Positions 22,101 through 35,200 of a stretch of DNA of 64,000 nt are shown here, one piece after another. The DNA lies in contig JAKSXM010000107.1 of assembly GCA_022575985.1 (NCBI GenBank), forward strand, positions 6,572,001-6,636,000. Direction: 5' to 3'. How positions within the stretch are numbered: the stretch's first letter is position 1; the number at the start of each line of letters is the position of its first letter. The stretch is from Anagrus nilaparvatae. Its lineage: Eukaryota > Arthropoda > Insecta > Hymenoptera > Mymaridae. A model generated the notes under the pieces. It had not been told where the DNA came from. It saw only the letters and a program-made list of their open reading frames with translations, and did no database searches. The position numbers and the translations under genes are program-made.

Positions 22101-23274
22101 TAAAAAATTGGGCTAAAGAACTCAAAAATCTCATACTTTTTAAAATAAAAAATGAAAGGCGTAGAATTTATAGAAAAATTCCAAAAGTAAATTTACACCA
22201 CCAACCCCTTAAATTCTCAATGTCACCAAAACTACTTTCCCTGGCATAAACTTGTACTTAAATAATTATCAGATTCGTTTTTTCAGTGTATTAACAAAAA
22301 CATTTGAAAAACAACAAATTTAATACCAATTTGTCATACTAAACCTAATTTTAAAAAATTGTCTGACCAATATCCACTTTTTCTACTGAACCTGAAATTG
22401 AAAAAAATCAAATTAACGTTAAACGTATTGATTACAAAGCATCCCAATGAAAAAAGCAGAAAAATTTAACAATAAAAAAAATCACATATGCTCAATATTT
22501 TTTATAAAATGTAAGCAAACCCAACCAATATTTTCCACCCTTATGATCAAACGCCTATCTTTTTGAACCATGAAAGCACACGCAACTTAAAAAGAGGAAA
22601 CGAAACCAAAAAAAAAATGGACGAATAAAAAGAGATAAAAAATGATATGAAAATAAAATAATAAAAAAAGATAGGCTAAATAAGTAGAAAAAGTTATATA
22701 TCCGTAGGCGCTTTTTTTAAGCATGCGCGCTTTTCGTAAGAGGAAAAAGAGGGTTGTCGTGCGAGTATTAGTAGTGTTTTACTGTTTTTAGAAAGAGGGG
22801 ATTTCCTCTTTTCACTTTTATAACACTCTATTGTTGACTCATTTCAGAGAAAGAAATAAAAATAATTACATTTTTTTTCATGTTAAATAAAAATTTTTTA
22901 GCCGAATTTTAAAAAAAAATTACATTTTTAAAGATAGTTTTGAAAAATTCAAATTTTTAGCCGAAAATCATGTGTGTCTTAAAGATTTTGAATGTGTGTG
23001 TGTGATTGAAGTTTGATTATTTAAATAATTTAAAATTAGTGAACTTTTATTTTTGTTTGTTGAAGCAGTTTCATGAAGAAAATTCAACTCCAGAAACAGA
23101 AAAAAAGTAAATAATAGGAGGAAAAAAAATCAATAGTATGGAAGTATCCTCGATTTCAGTGAGCAGAAGTTCAGATACAACAGCATCCTGAACAAAAAAA
23201 AATCAAAGAATCCTGTTAAAAAATTAATTATTTAGTGAAAAAACAGTAAAATCAGTTTAAAAAAACCACCAAAA
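19106..23274. other. AT-rich intergenic DNA and likely RUSC promoter/5' UTR
   Basis: About 4.2 kb with no supported gene. It is plain AT-rich sequence with a TG run near 22988-23000. The last few hundred bases before 23275 should hold the promoter and 5' untranslated region of the RUSC gene, if its first exon is called correctly. Stretches such as GCATGCGCGC (22722) and AGAGGAAAAAGAGGG (22740) are present, but no core promoter motif is convincing. Confidence 0.5.
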
Positions 23275-26200
23275 ATGAACGTAAGTATTGATTTTTAACC
23301 AGCGAGAAAGCTTCATTTAAAAAACCTATTCTCGTACACACTTTTTAGATTATTTGCATGACTAAAAGTATGAACCATAAGTGCAACTTAGATGTCACGT
23401 TTTTTTTATTATTCAAAACATTCTTTTGTGGTTTTAAAAAACTGCTTTTAATGATACTTTTTAATGCACTCATTTTTTTAAATACGCGAAGAAACGTGCA
23501 TTGTTGGATTATTTTTTTTGAAAAGAATATTTTTTTTCTACATATAAATGAACAATATGTTTTGTTATGCATTTTTTTTCATGGACTTGTTTTGTTGGAA
23601 AAAATTTTAAACTTTGTGAAAAATAAAGTTTTTAAAAAGTTCGAAATTAATTTTATTTAGAATTATTTAAAAGTTTTTTGAATTAAAATTTTCAAAGAGA
23701 GTAAAGGGGTTGATGGTTTTTGAAATTATGACAAATGGGATTTGGGAATAATTTTATATTGTATTTAATTAACTTTTGTTGTCTTATTTTTTTTTTTAAT
23801 AAAACTTGGAATTCTAATTAAACAAGAGCGTCAGTAGTTATCTTGACTTGTCATACAGCTTCGTTGCCTGTTGACCTATTTAAAGATCATGGGTTCACAT
23901 CCCACTATACTATAACAATTGTAATTTTAGAAAAGAAAAAAATAATAAATTAATTGTGATTAAAGCCACCATTAATTACAAATCAAAACTAGCATGTTTT
24001 CTAGGGCCAGGCACAGGATTAATTAAAAATAATTTCATGCAAAAGCACAAATTACCACCCGAGCTTTTTTCACTTAAAAGTAGTCCATTAGGTTAAACAC
24101 TCAGTCTACCGCCCCTTAAATTAATTATCAAATAAATAAACACATAAAAACTAAAAATTTAATAGATAATATTTATCAAAAATTAAAGATATTTCTTATC
24201 ATAAACCCCAATAAAAACAACAAAATTTCCTAAAAAAAACCGTTAAACACATGCATTTATTTTCATAAATAATACCCACTTACACACCTTTAAAAAAATA
24301 ACAATAGATAATATAATTTAAAAATCTAAGATACATAATTTAGAGGTTAATGCCACATCGTATGCAAAAAAGCAATTTGAGTTAAAAAACCTCATTGTAT
24401 ATAAAAATAGATTGTGTGTGTACCTATATTTGTGCTTTTTACCTTTTTGAATTGTAATAAAGACGACGAACTTTTTATAAATTCTCGAATTATGAGTTTG
24501 TATTTAACAAAGACGTAACTGCTGATTTAATCAGAATTCTTATCTTTTATTATTAAAATATGATGATTAAGAGAAAATAAAAATATCATGTTTATCAGAT
24601 GTTATTTCAGATGATTGTTTTTTTTTTTTTTTTGAAATATAACGGTTTTTTTATTAATCAGAAATTGATAGAGATTGTAAATACTGATGGATAGTCGTGT
24701 TTGAATTTTTAAATAGATGCTTGAAGTGAAAGTAAATTATTGAATTTTCCAAAACAGGAATCGAACTCGGAGTTGAATCTCACAGTCTTCCTAACCTATA
24801 ATTCACACAAATTTTATTTCAGTGTATTTTATTATTGTGTCAAATGTTAATCTATATATTTAATATATATAGTAATAAAACCTACGCAGAAAATATTTTA
24901 GTGCTTTTATAATAAAAAACAATGAACGGATATTGTGACTCTTATTTATTTCTTTTGATGTATTATAATTGTATTACAAATAAGTATTTTTATACGGTAC
25001 TACTAATAATACAGTACTTGGAAAATTTTATTTGTTTTTCATATTTTATGACTTTGTAGGTACAGCTGATTTTGATATTTTTAGTGTAGATTTTATTTGA
25101 TCTTTGAGGAAATAGTACTGAATTTAGGCTTGTAGGCACCAAGTGCTAAAATAAATTTTGGGCTCATTCTGCCCGAGGACCGTGCTTACTGTGCCTTCAT
25201 ATAATTATCTCATCAGTATTAAAATTAAATTGCATGTTATTCAACAAATAAATTAGGTACTAAGCACTAATAATTATGGCTCAAATAATTTTTTTAATGG
25301 TATTTGCAAAGTAAACAAAACGAGTAATATTTTATCAAAATTGTTAAAAATGGCAAAAAAAATTCTTATTTGAGATTTTTGATTAGTAATGATTTGATAA
25401 AAGAATACAGCAGCAATGCAGTGTAGTAAAATTTATTAAATTTTTTTTCTCGCTTAATCATTTTTTGTAAATTAAAAATAAAATTTGGAGAGTCTTAATA
25501 ATTTTAGAAGAAAACAATTAGAAAAATTTTTTAAAATACCTAATTAGAATTTTTTTTAAGTGTAGTAATAGTCAACTCAGAATACTTTAATCAAAGTGTT
25601 ATAAATTGAGAATTAGAATAACTTTAATAGGAAAAATGATTGCCAATTTTGATACCAAACGGCGAGCTTTAATTGCAAATAATCAATTATTCTGAAATCT
25701 CTTTTGCTCTCGCTTTTAGCATTAGGTAATATCCATGCTATTTCTATATTGATGAATAGGTAAAAATTAATAAATGATATTTTATGCAATAGAAAGTCTG
25801 AAGGTAATCAATATAGGTTTGTTTTTTTGAGCCAAAAAAGTAAAACTGCAGTCAGTGGCGAATCCAGTGGGGGGCAAATTATGCAGTCGCCCCCTCCTGA
25901 AAACCAACAGTGATTTAATAAAATTTTGTGAAATTTCCAAAATTTTTATAAAAACTAACAAATTTTTACTGAATTACCACCCCCCGAAAAAGATTCTAAA
26001 TCCGTCTCTGACAATAAGGGTTTTCGGGTTGGTCACGTGATACAGTGGGTTTTTAGTGAAGACCAAGACAGCTCAACATTTAAGCATAGGAGTTGGCGTG
26101 GTCTTACAGAAAGAATACTCGAGGAAAACAAATGTTTTCCTCGAGTATTCTTTATGGAAGACCACGTCAGCTGAATAGCTTATACGCAGGGTGGTCGTTG

Positions 26201-29200
26201 TTTTCGCTAAAAAGCTCCAATGTCACGTGACCAGCCCGAAATACCTTATAACAACCAAAACAATAAAAATGCGCGCTTATTTAGAAACAATAAACACATA
26301 TTGTTGATGCTGTTAAATTATTATTTCCAAAAGTTTTATACCAAAAAAAGTATTACTTTTTAATTTATCGCCATGAAAAAAAGATGTACGCTGTTAGTGA
26401 GAACAGAGCTCTATATATGGGACAATTAAATTAAACCTTTTTTCATGTTTCTTCAAAAAAGAAGAAGGGGCGAAAAAATACGCCTAAAAATTTGAAGCCC
26501 AAACCGAATATTTTATATAAATATAAGAATTACATAATTTAAAATAATATAATGAAAAAATTATCTACTAATAATTATTGTAGAAAAATATCCTAATAAA
26601 AATATACTAATTTTAAGATTTGTGAGTTTTGTATTAGTTTTTTAAAAAAGTTTTAATTAAAGCCAATCGTATTGTCCTCGTATATATAGGTAGTTTATGT
26701 GGTTAATTTTTGGTTTCTGTAATTTCTATTTAGAATATTTTTTTATAAATATACAAATAAAGTATTGATTTTAAAATTTGGCATTTACCATAAACAAAAG
26801 TTTTTATACACTAAATTACAATACAAACTTTTACTTGCATAAAAAAAGTGTAAAAATCTAAAATAGAAACACATAAAACCCTGTAAATAAATAAAAACTT
26901 TCCCAAAAAACTAAAAATTCTTTAAATATTTTCTGGTACTTTATAAATACCTACTTATTTATTTGATGAAAGAAATTTAGCTCATGTAAATTTTACTTTT
27001 TTCAATAATACTAAATACCTACTCGGTTACAAATATTTAAATATATTCAGAAAACTTAAATAAATCTATTCCAAAAATAATCAAGATGAAGAAGAGAATT
27101 TAAATTTTGAATTTTATAATACTGTTTTTGCATGTAACTATTTAAATGATAATAAGTCTTATTTTTTCATTTTAAAAAAATGTATAACAAAACAAATATT
27201 GAAATATTTAATTTAATCCCCATAACTAATGATTTTCGTTTAATTAATTATCAAATATGTCATTTTCACATTTTAATTAATAGCAGTTTTATAATTCAAT
27301 TATTTTTCTATAATTGTCAATTTATTACTCATTTATTACACATAATTTTATATTATCTTCATTCTGCCTCTTATTGTATTTATTGGATTTTGATATTAAT
27401 AAAATTTTTTGCATTATTTCAGGCGCTGGCTAATGCAGAAGTTATTCGTGCCGGGAATATTGAACGTAACGGTAAGAAATTTCAATAAAATTGAAAAAAA
27501 TATTTATGTAAAAATGAATGAATTTTTAAAATATTTAACAAGGTCTCTATTAACATATTAATTGGGCTTTTGGCATTACATAAATCTGAGAATAGCCCGA
27601 TCCGGCGATAATCCGACGATAATTTTTTACCCCTTACAATCCTAGATAGATTTTCACCTCGAGATTGAATTTTTAAATATTTTTATTATCATATTTAAAA
27701 TTAACAATCTCAAAAACCACTGAATATAAATTTTGAGCCAAAAACATAAATATGTTTCAAAAATTTAAGGAACTGGACAGCGAGCACATTTTGGCCGCAC
27801 GGGCGGTAATAACTAAATTTATTTATAATAATAACGTAAGTAATAGGGTAGATTTACCAGTGAATGACTGATTATAATCTAGTAAATGCTCACTTCTTCC
27901 CCACAAGAAAAGCACGGTATGGCTCATTCGCTGAAGGCTGGTTATTCAATAGGGAGGAGGGGGTGTTGTTAAGTTTCCGGGCCGCTGATCACCAATTTTT
28001 AAGTCTTTTCTATGAGAAATGTGTAGAACGCCCTTAAATTTGCAAAAAATGCCTCTAAACAGTGGTACTTTTTATGCATTCGAACTTTGAGTGACCAGAT
28101 TTGTTTCATATGAATTATTTGGTTTGCTGATCACGAATTTCAGGGTCCTGACTACTAAAAATAGGCGCTATGCTAGCTTGTGAGGGGTATTTTTGATGTA
28201 TTTCATATTTTTGAAAATTTAAGAGAGAAATGCAAAATTTTAGTTTTTATAGTAGGTAGAAACCTGAAATTCGTGATCAGTGACTGAAAAAACCAATGTG
28301 GTCTAAATCTGGACACTGAAAGTGCGAAAATAGCAAACATACCCCTTTTAGTTTTAGGGGTAGTTTTTGCTAAATTAAGGGTGACATTTTTTCATCAAAA
28401 GAATCCCCGAAATTCGTGATCAACGACCCAAAAACCCCAATTGAACCAAATCTGGGCACTGAAAGCGCGAAAATAGCATAAATATACTCCTTTTACGAGT
28501 AGTTTTTATTAATTCAAGGGTAAAATATTAAATTTTAAGAAAAAATTCAATTTTTGCTGCTGTCATTTAAACTGCGACTTGGGGCATTCTTTTTTTATGG
28601 CCAACGGTCGTATAAAATGTTTTTGCGTCAGTAGCGAGAAATTGTGATTTCCTTGGCCGCGCAGCAGCCAGGAAATCCTAATTTCGTGGTCACTGTCCCG
28701 AATAGATAATTTTTTGTATCTATACACGCTTCAGCGAAAGTATGTATAAATTTGAAATCATTTATTGTATATCATTAACTTACGAGTATTTATTTAATTT
28801 TTAATTTTGTTATTAAAATAAATCCAAAAAACGAAAAAAAATATAAAAATATTTTGACTTATTCTCATACAACAATCTTATCTCCCAGTGAGTTTGAAAC
28901 AAGAATAAATTGATCTTGATATATGTGTAGAACCACACACAAACAACAAACATCCACAATAAATGAAGACCAATGCAAAGTCAGTGTTATAATATTAAAC
29001 GTACACATGTGGGCAAAATTTATTAATAGATATTAAAAAAAGTTCAAGTAGAAAGAGATAGCAATACAATAACGTTTTAAAACATTTTATTTATATCTCT
29101 GAACTGTAATTTTTCTCTCTCCCGCCAATATTATTAAAGTTATTTAAAATTTCTTGAATATACAATTTTAGTTTATTCTCTGCATGAGAGAGCTTGCAAA

Positions 29201-32200
29201 GCTTTATTATTTACATATTAAAATATAATTCTATTATTTTAATTAACCGGTTTTTTCAAATAAAATTAATTTATAAATAAATAAATAAATTTTTTTTTAA
29301 TGGAAAAAAAATTTGTTGTTTTTAGTGATTTATTTTTGTGCATATTTTAATAATAAATGGTGTTTTTTTTTAGTGTTTATAAACATGTGACTCAATGCCA
29401 GTGTTTTTACAAAAAAAACATATAAATTAATTAGTGGTTATATAATAAATAAATAATACTTATTTTAAAAAGTGGGTGTTTTTCTGTATAAATAAATAAA
29501 TAACAACACAGAGAGAGGATGGGTGTGGAGCAAATCAGCCATATGCAATTTTAATATCTCAATATTTATGTGCATATAATTTAATAATTATTTCAAAAAT
29601 CGATTGTTTTAGAATTTATTTAAATATTTAACGTTTTTTTTAAAAAAATAATTAATTTTTTTGTCGCATTGAATAAATTATCAAGTTTAATGGGTTTTTT
29701 TAAAAGTTAATTTTGTTAGTTTTGTACTAATATAATACAAAAAAAAGATATTTTTGGCAACAGATCTTGAATTTTTCTTAAAAAAACGTTTTATTTTTAT
29801 TTTTAACTGTTACAAAGTTTCAACAAAAAAAATAGTCATTGATTGAGTTCATATTTTAAAAATTAAAATTATTTATTGTTAATTTTTTAAAATGCACTAT
29901 TTAAGAGGGCTGCTTGTCAGCCATTTTTTCAGCTCTCGACCAATCAGAGACTAGGTAAAATACTAATTTTGGCCACCAAAATACGGCTTTAATTTTCAAT
30001 TAAATTAAAAAAGAAAATTGTCAAATTAATCTACATAAAATGAAAAATGTGGCTCTGCTTTTCCTAGGTTTGAGAAAATTTTCTTTCTCAGTTAAAAAAT
30101 GAAAGAAAAGCTGCAGTACAATCTAACCAAAAAAATGAGTGAAGCAGACGACATTGGGGTTGCAATTTCATTTAATTTTTTGAGTATTAGGAAAATTTTG
30201 TAATATCTAGGAAAAGCAGAGACACGTTTTTCATTTTATGTAGATTAATTTAGCAATTTTCTTTTTTAATTTAATTGAAAATTGAAGCCGTATTTTGGTG
30301 GCCAAAATTAATATTTTACCAAGTCTCTGATTGGTTGAGAGCTGAAAAAATGGCTGACATCCAGCCCTCTTAATTATATTTTATTCGTCCATGAATCATA
30401 AAAATGTATATAAGAGTCACGTGACTCTATGAAATTCCCTCCAATTTATTATTGTTAATTTTACAAGTACGCGTTTATAAAATAAGTGCTTAATGAATAT
30501 GTCTCCGTTAATTTTTTTAAAATTAAAATAATTGAAAAATGCAAGAATTACTAGAAATGTAATCGAATGTTTAAAGAATTTTATGATTATAATTTTTCTG
30601 GGAATTTAAAAAACAATTTTATCAGACAGATAAATTATAATAAAGTTATGAATTTCTATTCAGAGGATAAATAAAAAAACCCTTGTAACTTTTTCTTTTA
30701 TATACGATTATTTTTATAATTTTTTATCTTTCTTTTCTTGCATGTATTTATAATAAAGCTCTTATGCACGAACTTTTATAGGTATATGAGCAAATCTACC
30801 AAATGTGTACTCCTAATTGACAAAAAAATTATAGCCAGTAATTAGCTTCACAGTCCTATATTAATTTATCACCACCCTATACCACCTGCGTGACCAGAAA
30901 AAGTAGTCGGCTGTGACCGGATTCTGCCTATGATCTGATGACCTATACCTACACCATCCAGAATCTGGTTATAGATCAGAAAAGATGTTCGGTTTTCCGC
31001 AAGGGTACTAAGATGGAGGTTCTTCGAGTCGCTTATTTCAAAAGTTTCACTCGTGAAAAATTTATCCAGCGCCTTCAAATTAACAAAACACCCTCTTTGT
31101 GTTTTTACAATATTCACAAACCGTAACGAAATTCAGCCCATTGCTAGGCAGAGTAGGGTTTTTAGAGTTGCTAATTACAAATTCGGGAGTCCCATACATG
31201 TAAAATGAGTTAAGTACCCGCATAAATTTGGAAAATATACCCTTTATTAAGACTTGTTAATGAGTCAAACACCATTAAATTGACCAAATACAAATTTAGC
31301 CGCAAGCGAAGCATTTCACTTGTGGTTAGCAGAATTCCTCTTGCGGATACCGGAATTAGCTAGTAGCTAATTTTTTTTTCTTTTTCTCTTGCTCAAACAA
31401 TTGTAAATAACTTGAAACTTAAAGAAACAAATTTTAAAAGAAAGAAAAAAAATGTTCAGTTTTCTTTACGTTTCAGGTCATTTTACACGAACGAAACCTC
31501 GACCGGTAAACTCGCAGTATACCTATACCCTCACCTCGACTGCCAAAAACAACTTCCTTCTGGTTTGACTGACTTCTAACTTCACGATTTAATCACTTTA
31601 ATAGATTTGCTCATATATAATCTAACTACAAGCACTAATATAATAAATTTTTTATCTTTTATAATGTCCAATGCAAAAAGAGATGACTCTTTCGTTCATC
31701 ATTCAAGTACATGTATATTGCACATATACAATATAGTAGTTGTTAATGGAAGGAAGCTTTTATATGTTGGTTAACCCTTTCTATATATAATTAATTGTTT
31801 CAATAAAAATTTGCGCGCTCACAAACTATACATGCAATATTCAGAAGATAAAATATATGTATAAGTGTGTGAGCTAGAACAAGTCTGACGTAATCATACG
31901 GGGTGTAGTATATCGGTTAAAAAATAATTCAAGGCACTTCTATAATTTTATTATATCTCTATTTGAATAAATACTTCAAGCTTTTTTGTATTAATTAAGT
32001 AATAAAATTTTACTTTAATTAATTTTTTTTTCTATTTTTAGGGTTTTATTACACACTCAAAGAACGAAAAATCGAAAAATTAAATCCACGCGCAGACAGG
32101 ACTTTATTTTGATTTCAGACACCTATGAAACAGATAACTTGATTTAATCATAATTATGCACAGTATAATTTCAAATAATCCTTTCGCTTAGATTTATTCA

Positions 32201-35200
32201 AATATATGCAAATTCTAAGAAATGGGCAGGGCGCATTATTATATTTGACGCGCGTAGTACAGACTGTCTAAAAAAAATGAAATTTTTAATTGCTGGGTTG
32301 GAGAAACTTAAATTTTTTAAATTTTCTTAAATATTGTAAATCAATAATAACAAAACTTTAATATTGCATATGGCTGGTTGCATAAAACCAGGATAAAATA
32401 AGGGAAAACAATTTTTTGTACCTCTGAATAAACGCATCCTGTCACATTCTGTACAATTAAAAAAAAATTATTTTATTTTAAATTTATACTAAAATTCTTG
32501 TAATTTTTCTAAGGAAATATAAAAATGTCTACAAAAAAGAAGCGTGTGATATAATTATAAACTAAAGGGCAGTGTACAAAAGATTACAAACTCTCATGGT
32601 AAGAAGCCTTACTAGACGCCCCTAACTCATTGTGTTTAAAAAATTTTCAAACTCTTGCATTTTTTAAATGATAAAATAAAAAAACTTGTTATTTTTATTA
32701 TCATTAAACAGTGTTTTAAAGACTACTTAATTACGTAGATAAAAAGGATAATTAAAATTTTTTTATTTTAAAAATGATTTTTATGTTGTTAATTTGTGTT
32801 ATAATGAAGATTGCTGAAGAATTTAGCTTTGATAAAAAAAATGATTCGATATTGAAAGATAATGAGAAAATTAAGTTGCCATGCTGTTTTATTCTGGATC
32901 AAAAGTCGAAGAGACGGCTAATAAAATATTTAAAAAAGAAACGTAAGGCTCTTTATTTCATTTTTACATTAATTTTCTAAGAATCGTTGATCAATTACTG
33001 AAAAAGGATCCCGGGTAGAAAAAATTCTAGGGTAAATGTTAACCCCTTGGGCGGCAATAGCCTCTGAAGGTTAAAGTTAAATTGCAACAAAATAGAGTAT
33101 ATTTTTAACCAAGGGAGCAAAACAAAAGAATGGACCAGATCACATGGTAATTAACATCCGAGGCGAAGCCGAGGATGGCAAAGTGCAATCTGGAGCATTG
33201 TTTTTGCTCCCATAGATAAAACGAAATTTTTCTTTCTCAGTGGGGAGAAAATGCGTTTTTTTCGATTTCGTTGTGGGTCAAAAAAAGTGTTTTCGACCCG
33301 CTAGGAAGAAATAGTAATATCTATGGGCTATATAAACCCCTGTGAATATTGATATAAGACAATTGGGACCTTTAGGGGCAATTACTGCTGCCCCAGGAAT
33401 AAATACTAAATGATAAATAAAGTACTAAATTATAATTGTTAAAATATACCAAAAAATTATTGAAAATCATTTTTTAGTAAAATTAAAAAATCATCAATGT
33501 AAATTATTAAAATAATTCAGCTTTGATAATTTAATATCGTAGAAAAAATATTTTATTTATTAAATTTTTACACGTTTTCATTAAAATTCAATGAAAAATA
33601 TTTATCTTTAATAAAAATTTATTGTCGTTTAATAAAAAATAAAAATAATTTAATTGTGTAATAAAAAATAAATGTAGGAAAACCTCAAACTGATAACGCA
33701 ATCGAAGCATAAAAAATAGCATATTAAAAACTTTCTATTTATTTTCTTCTATTATTTTAAAATTTTATTAACCCTCATATAAAAATTATTTTCATTTTGT
33801 GGTATTGAAAAAATACGGGTTTTATGTATAAAAAATTTAATTAATTTTTATTTTTTATTTAAGTAATAAATAATCATGTCTGACCGACGGTTTTATATAA
33901 TAAACAAGTTTTAAAGAATTTTTTGGAGATAAAATTAATGTAAATATTTTGATAACTTAAAAATAACTGAATAATGTTTAATCAAATTTTTTTATCAAAC
34001 AAACTTAACAAACAAAACTGACCTGAATAATTAGTGAAAGAAAAAGGTTTTTAAAAAAACCGGAATTGGAGCTATATTCAAAATATGGTGCCAAATAATA
34101 ATTAATTATTACTGAGCCGTTTTTTATGCATGTTTATTAAAACCTTTTTTTTATCGGTTCATCAAAAATTCGAGTGTTTATTATTTTATGCTTTTAGGTC
34201 AATTTTTTTGATTTTAACATTAGCTTCTCCAAAAACCTATGTATACGATAGACTAAATCTCGTTACAAGTCCTTCGTCGTGAATATTGCAATATCCAAGA
34301 AAATATCACCCTTAAAAATAGTTCATTTTTGCTAATAATCTGAAAAAAAATTCAATCGTGACAGGCAGAAAATTATACTTGCCGTTAGCGGAATTGTTCC
34401 GTTTTCCAAACGGATTTTTCCGCTAGCCACCAGGGGAATTCCGTTAACGGCAAATAGAAATTCGCTTGTGGCTAATAGAATTTTTTTCATGCTCAAACGA
34501 TTGCCAATGACTTGAAACGTAAGGAAAACTAAAAAAAAAAATTTTAGCGAAACCTCAATTTTCAAAATCAGCCGCACAAAATCCTTTTCTCATTTCGGTT
34601 GCTAAAAACAACGCCAAGATCGTAATTTGACTGAAAAGTATTCAATAAAACTGTCCAGTGAAATAAAAATCTTGCGCTGTTGATATTAGATAGATCAGCG
34701 CATTTATAAAAATAATTATATACGATTTACCACAAAATGAAAATTTTATTCAATTATTCATGAATAATATACGAAAGCTATAATTTACGTAATATTAAAT
34801 TACAAAATTTCATATTTTATTTATTTTCAATCATGTGTACTATAATTTTCATTTATTTATATTTGCATATAATTTAAAAAGCTTCTCCTTGAATTCGCTC
34901 TCTCTTTTCGCATTTGCGCCCATTTAATTTTCAGTATCAATAATTATCAAGAGGATCTCAAAAATCCACGTAAAAATGAATTTTTATGAAATATTAAAAA
35001 AAAAAGTAAAAAATTTAATTTAACATATTTTCGAGTGTTACGTATGCACTGCAGATGTAATATTTTTCAAAAAAACAATAAAAATTTAAATTTGTATTCA
35101 CACACTATATCAAAACGGTCATTCATACTATAAAAAAAACATGTAGGATGATGTTATTTTTTATTATCATACATATTATTTTGTTCATGGCGCGCGCATA

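Larger units (their letters stand above)
23281..27422. other. First RUSC intron (4.1 kb)
   Basis: Bounded by GTAAGT at 23281 and TTTCAG ending at 27422. It contains two adjacent inverted-repeat elements (25853-26010 and 26017-26246, listed separately). Two tRNA-like B-box phrases (GGGTTCACATCCCA at 23890 and, on the minus strand, GAGTTCGATTCCTG near 24765) may be degenerate SINE traces. No nested gene is supported. Confidence 0.55.

Noticed and set aside
23860..23915. tRNA-like phrase GGGTTCACATCCCA with a possible A-box upstream
   Set aside because: No acceptor stem or cloverleaf can be folded. It may be a degenerate SINE but is not supportable as a tRNA gene.
24755..24805. Minus-strand B-box-like GAGTTCGATTCCTG
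   Set aside because: The T-arm bases around it do not pair and no anticodon arm is evident.
30869..31126. Overlapping frames on both strands in a GC-richer block
   Set aside because: Open on both strands without family motifs; likely part of an unidentified repeat.
32774..32980. 68-codon frame starting MIFMLLICVIM, ending near a possible donor, in the RUSC intron
   Set aside because: No recognisable domain, no partner exon, and high AT content makes such frames common by chance.
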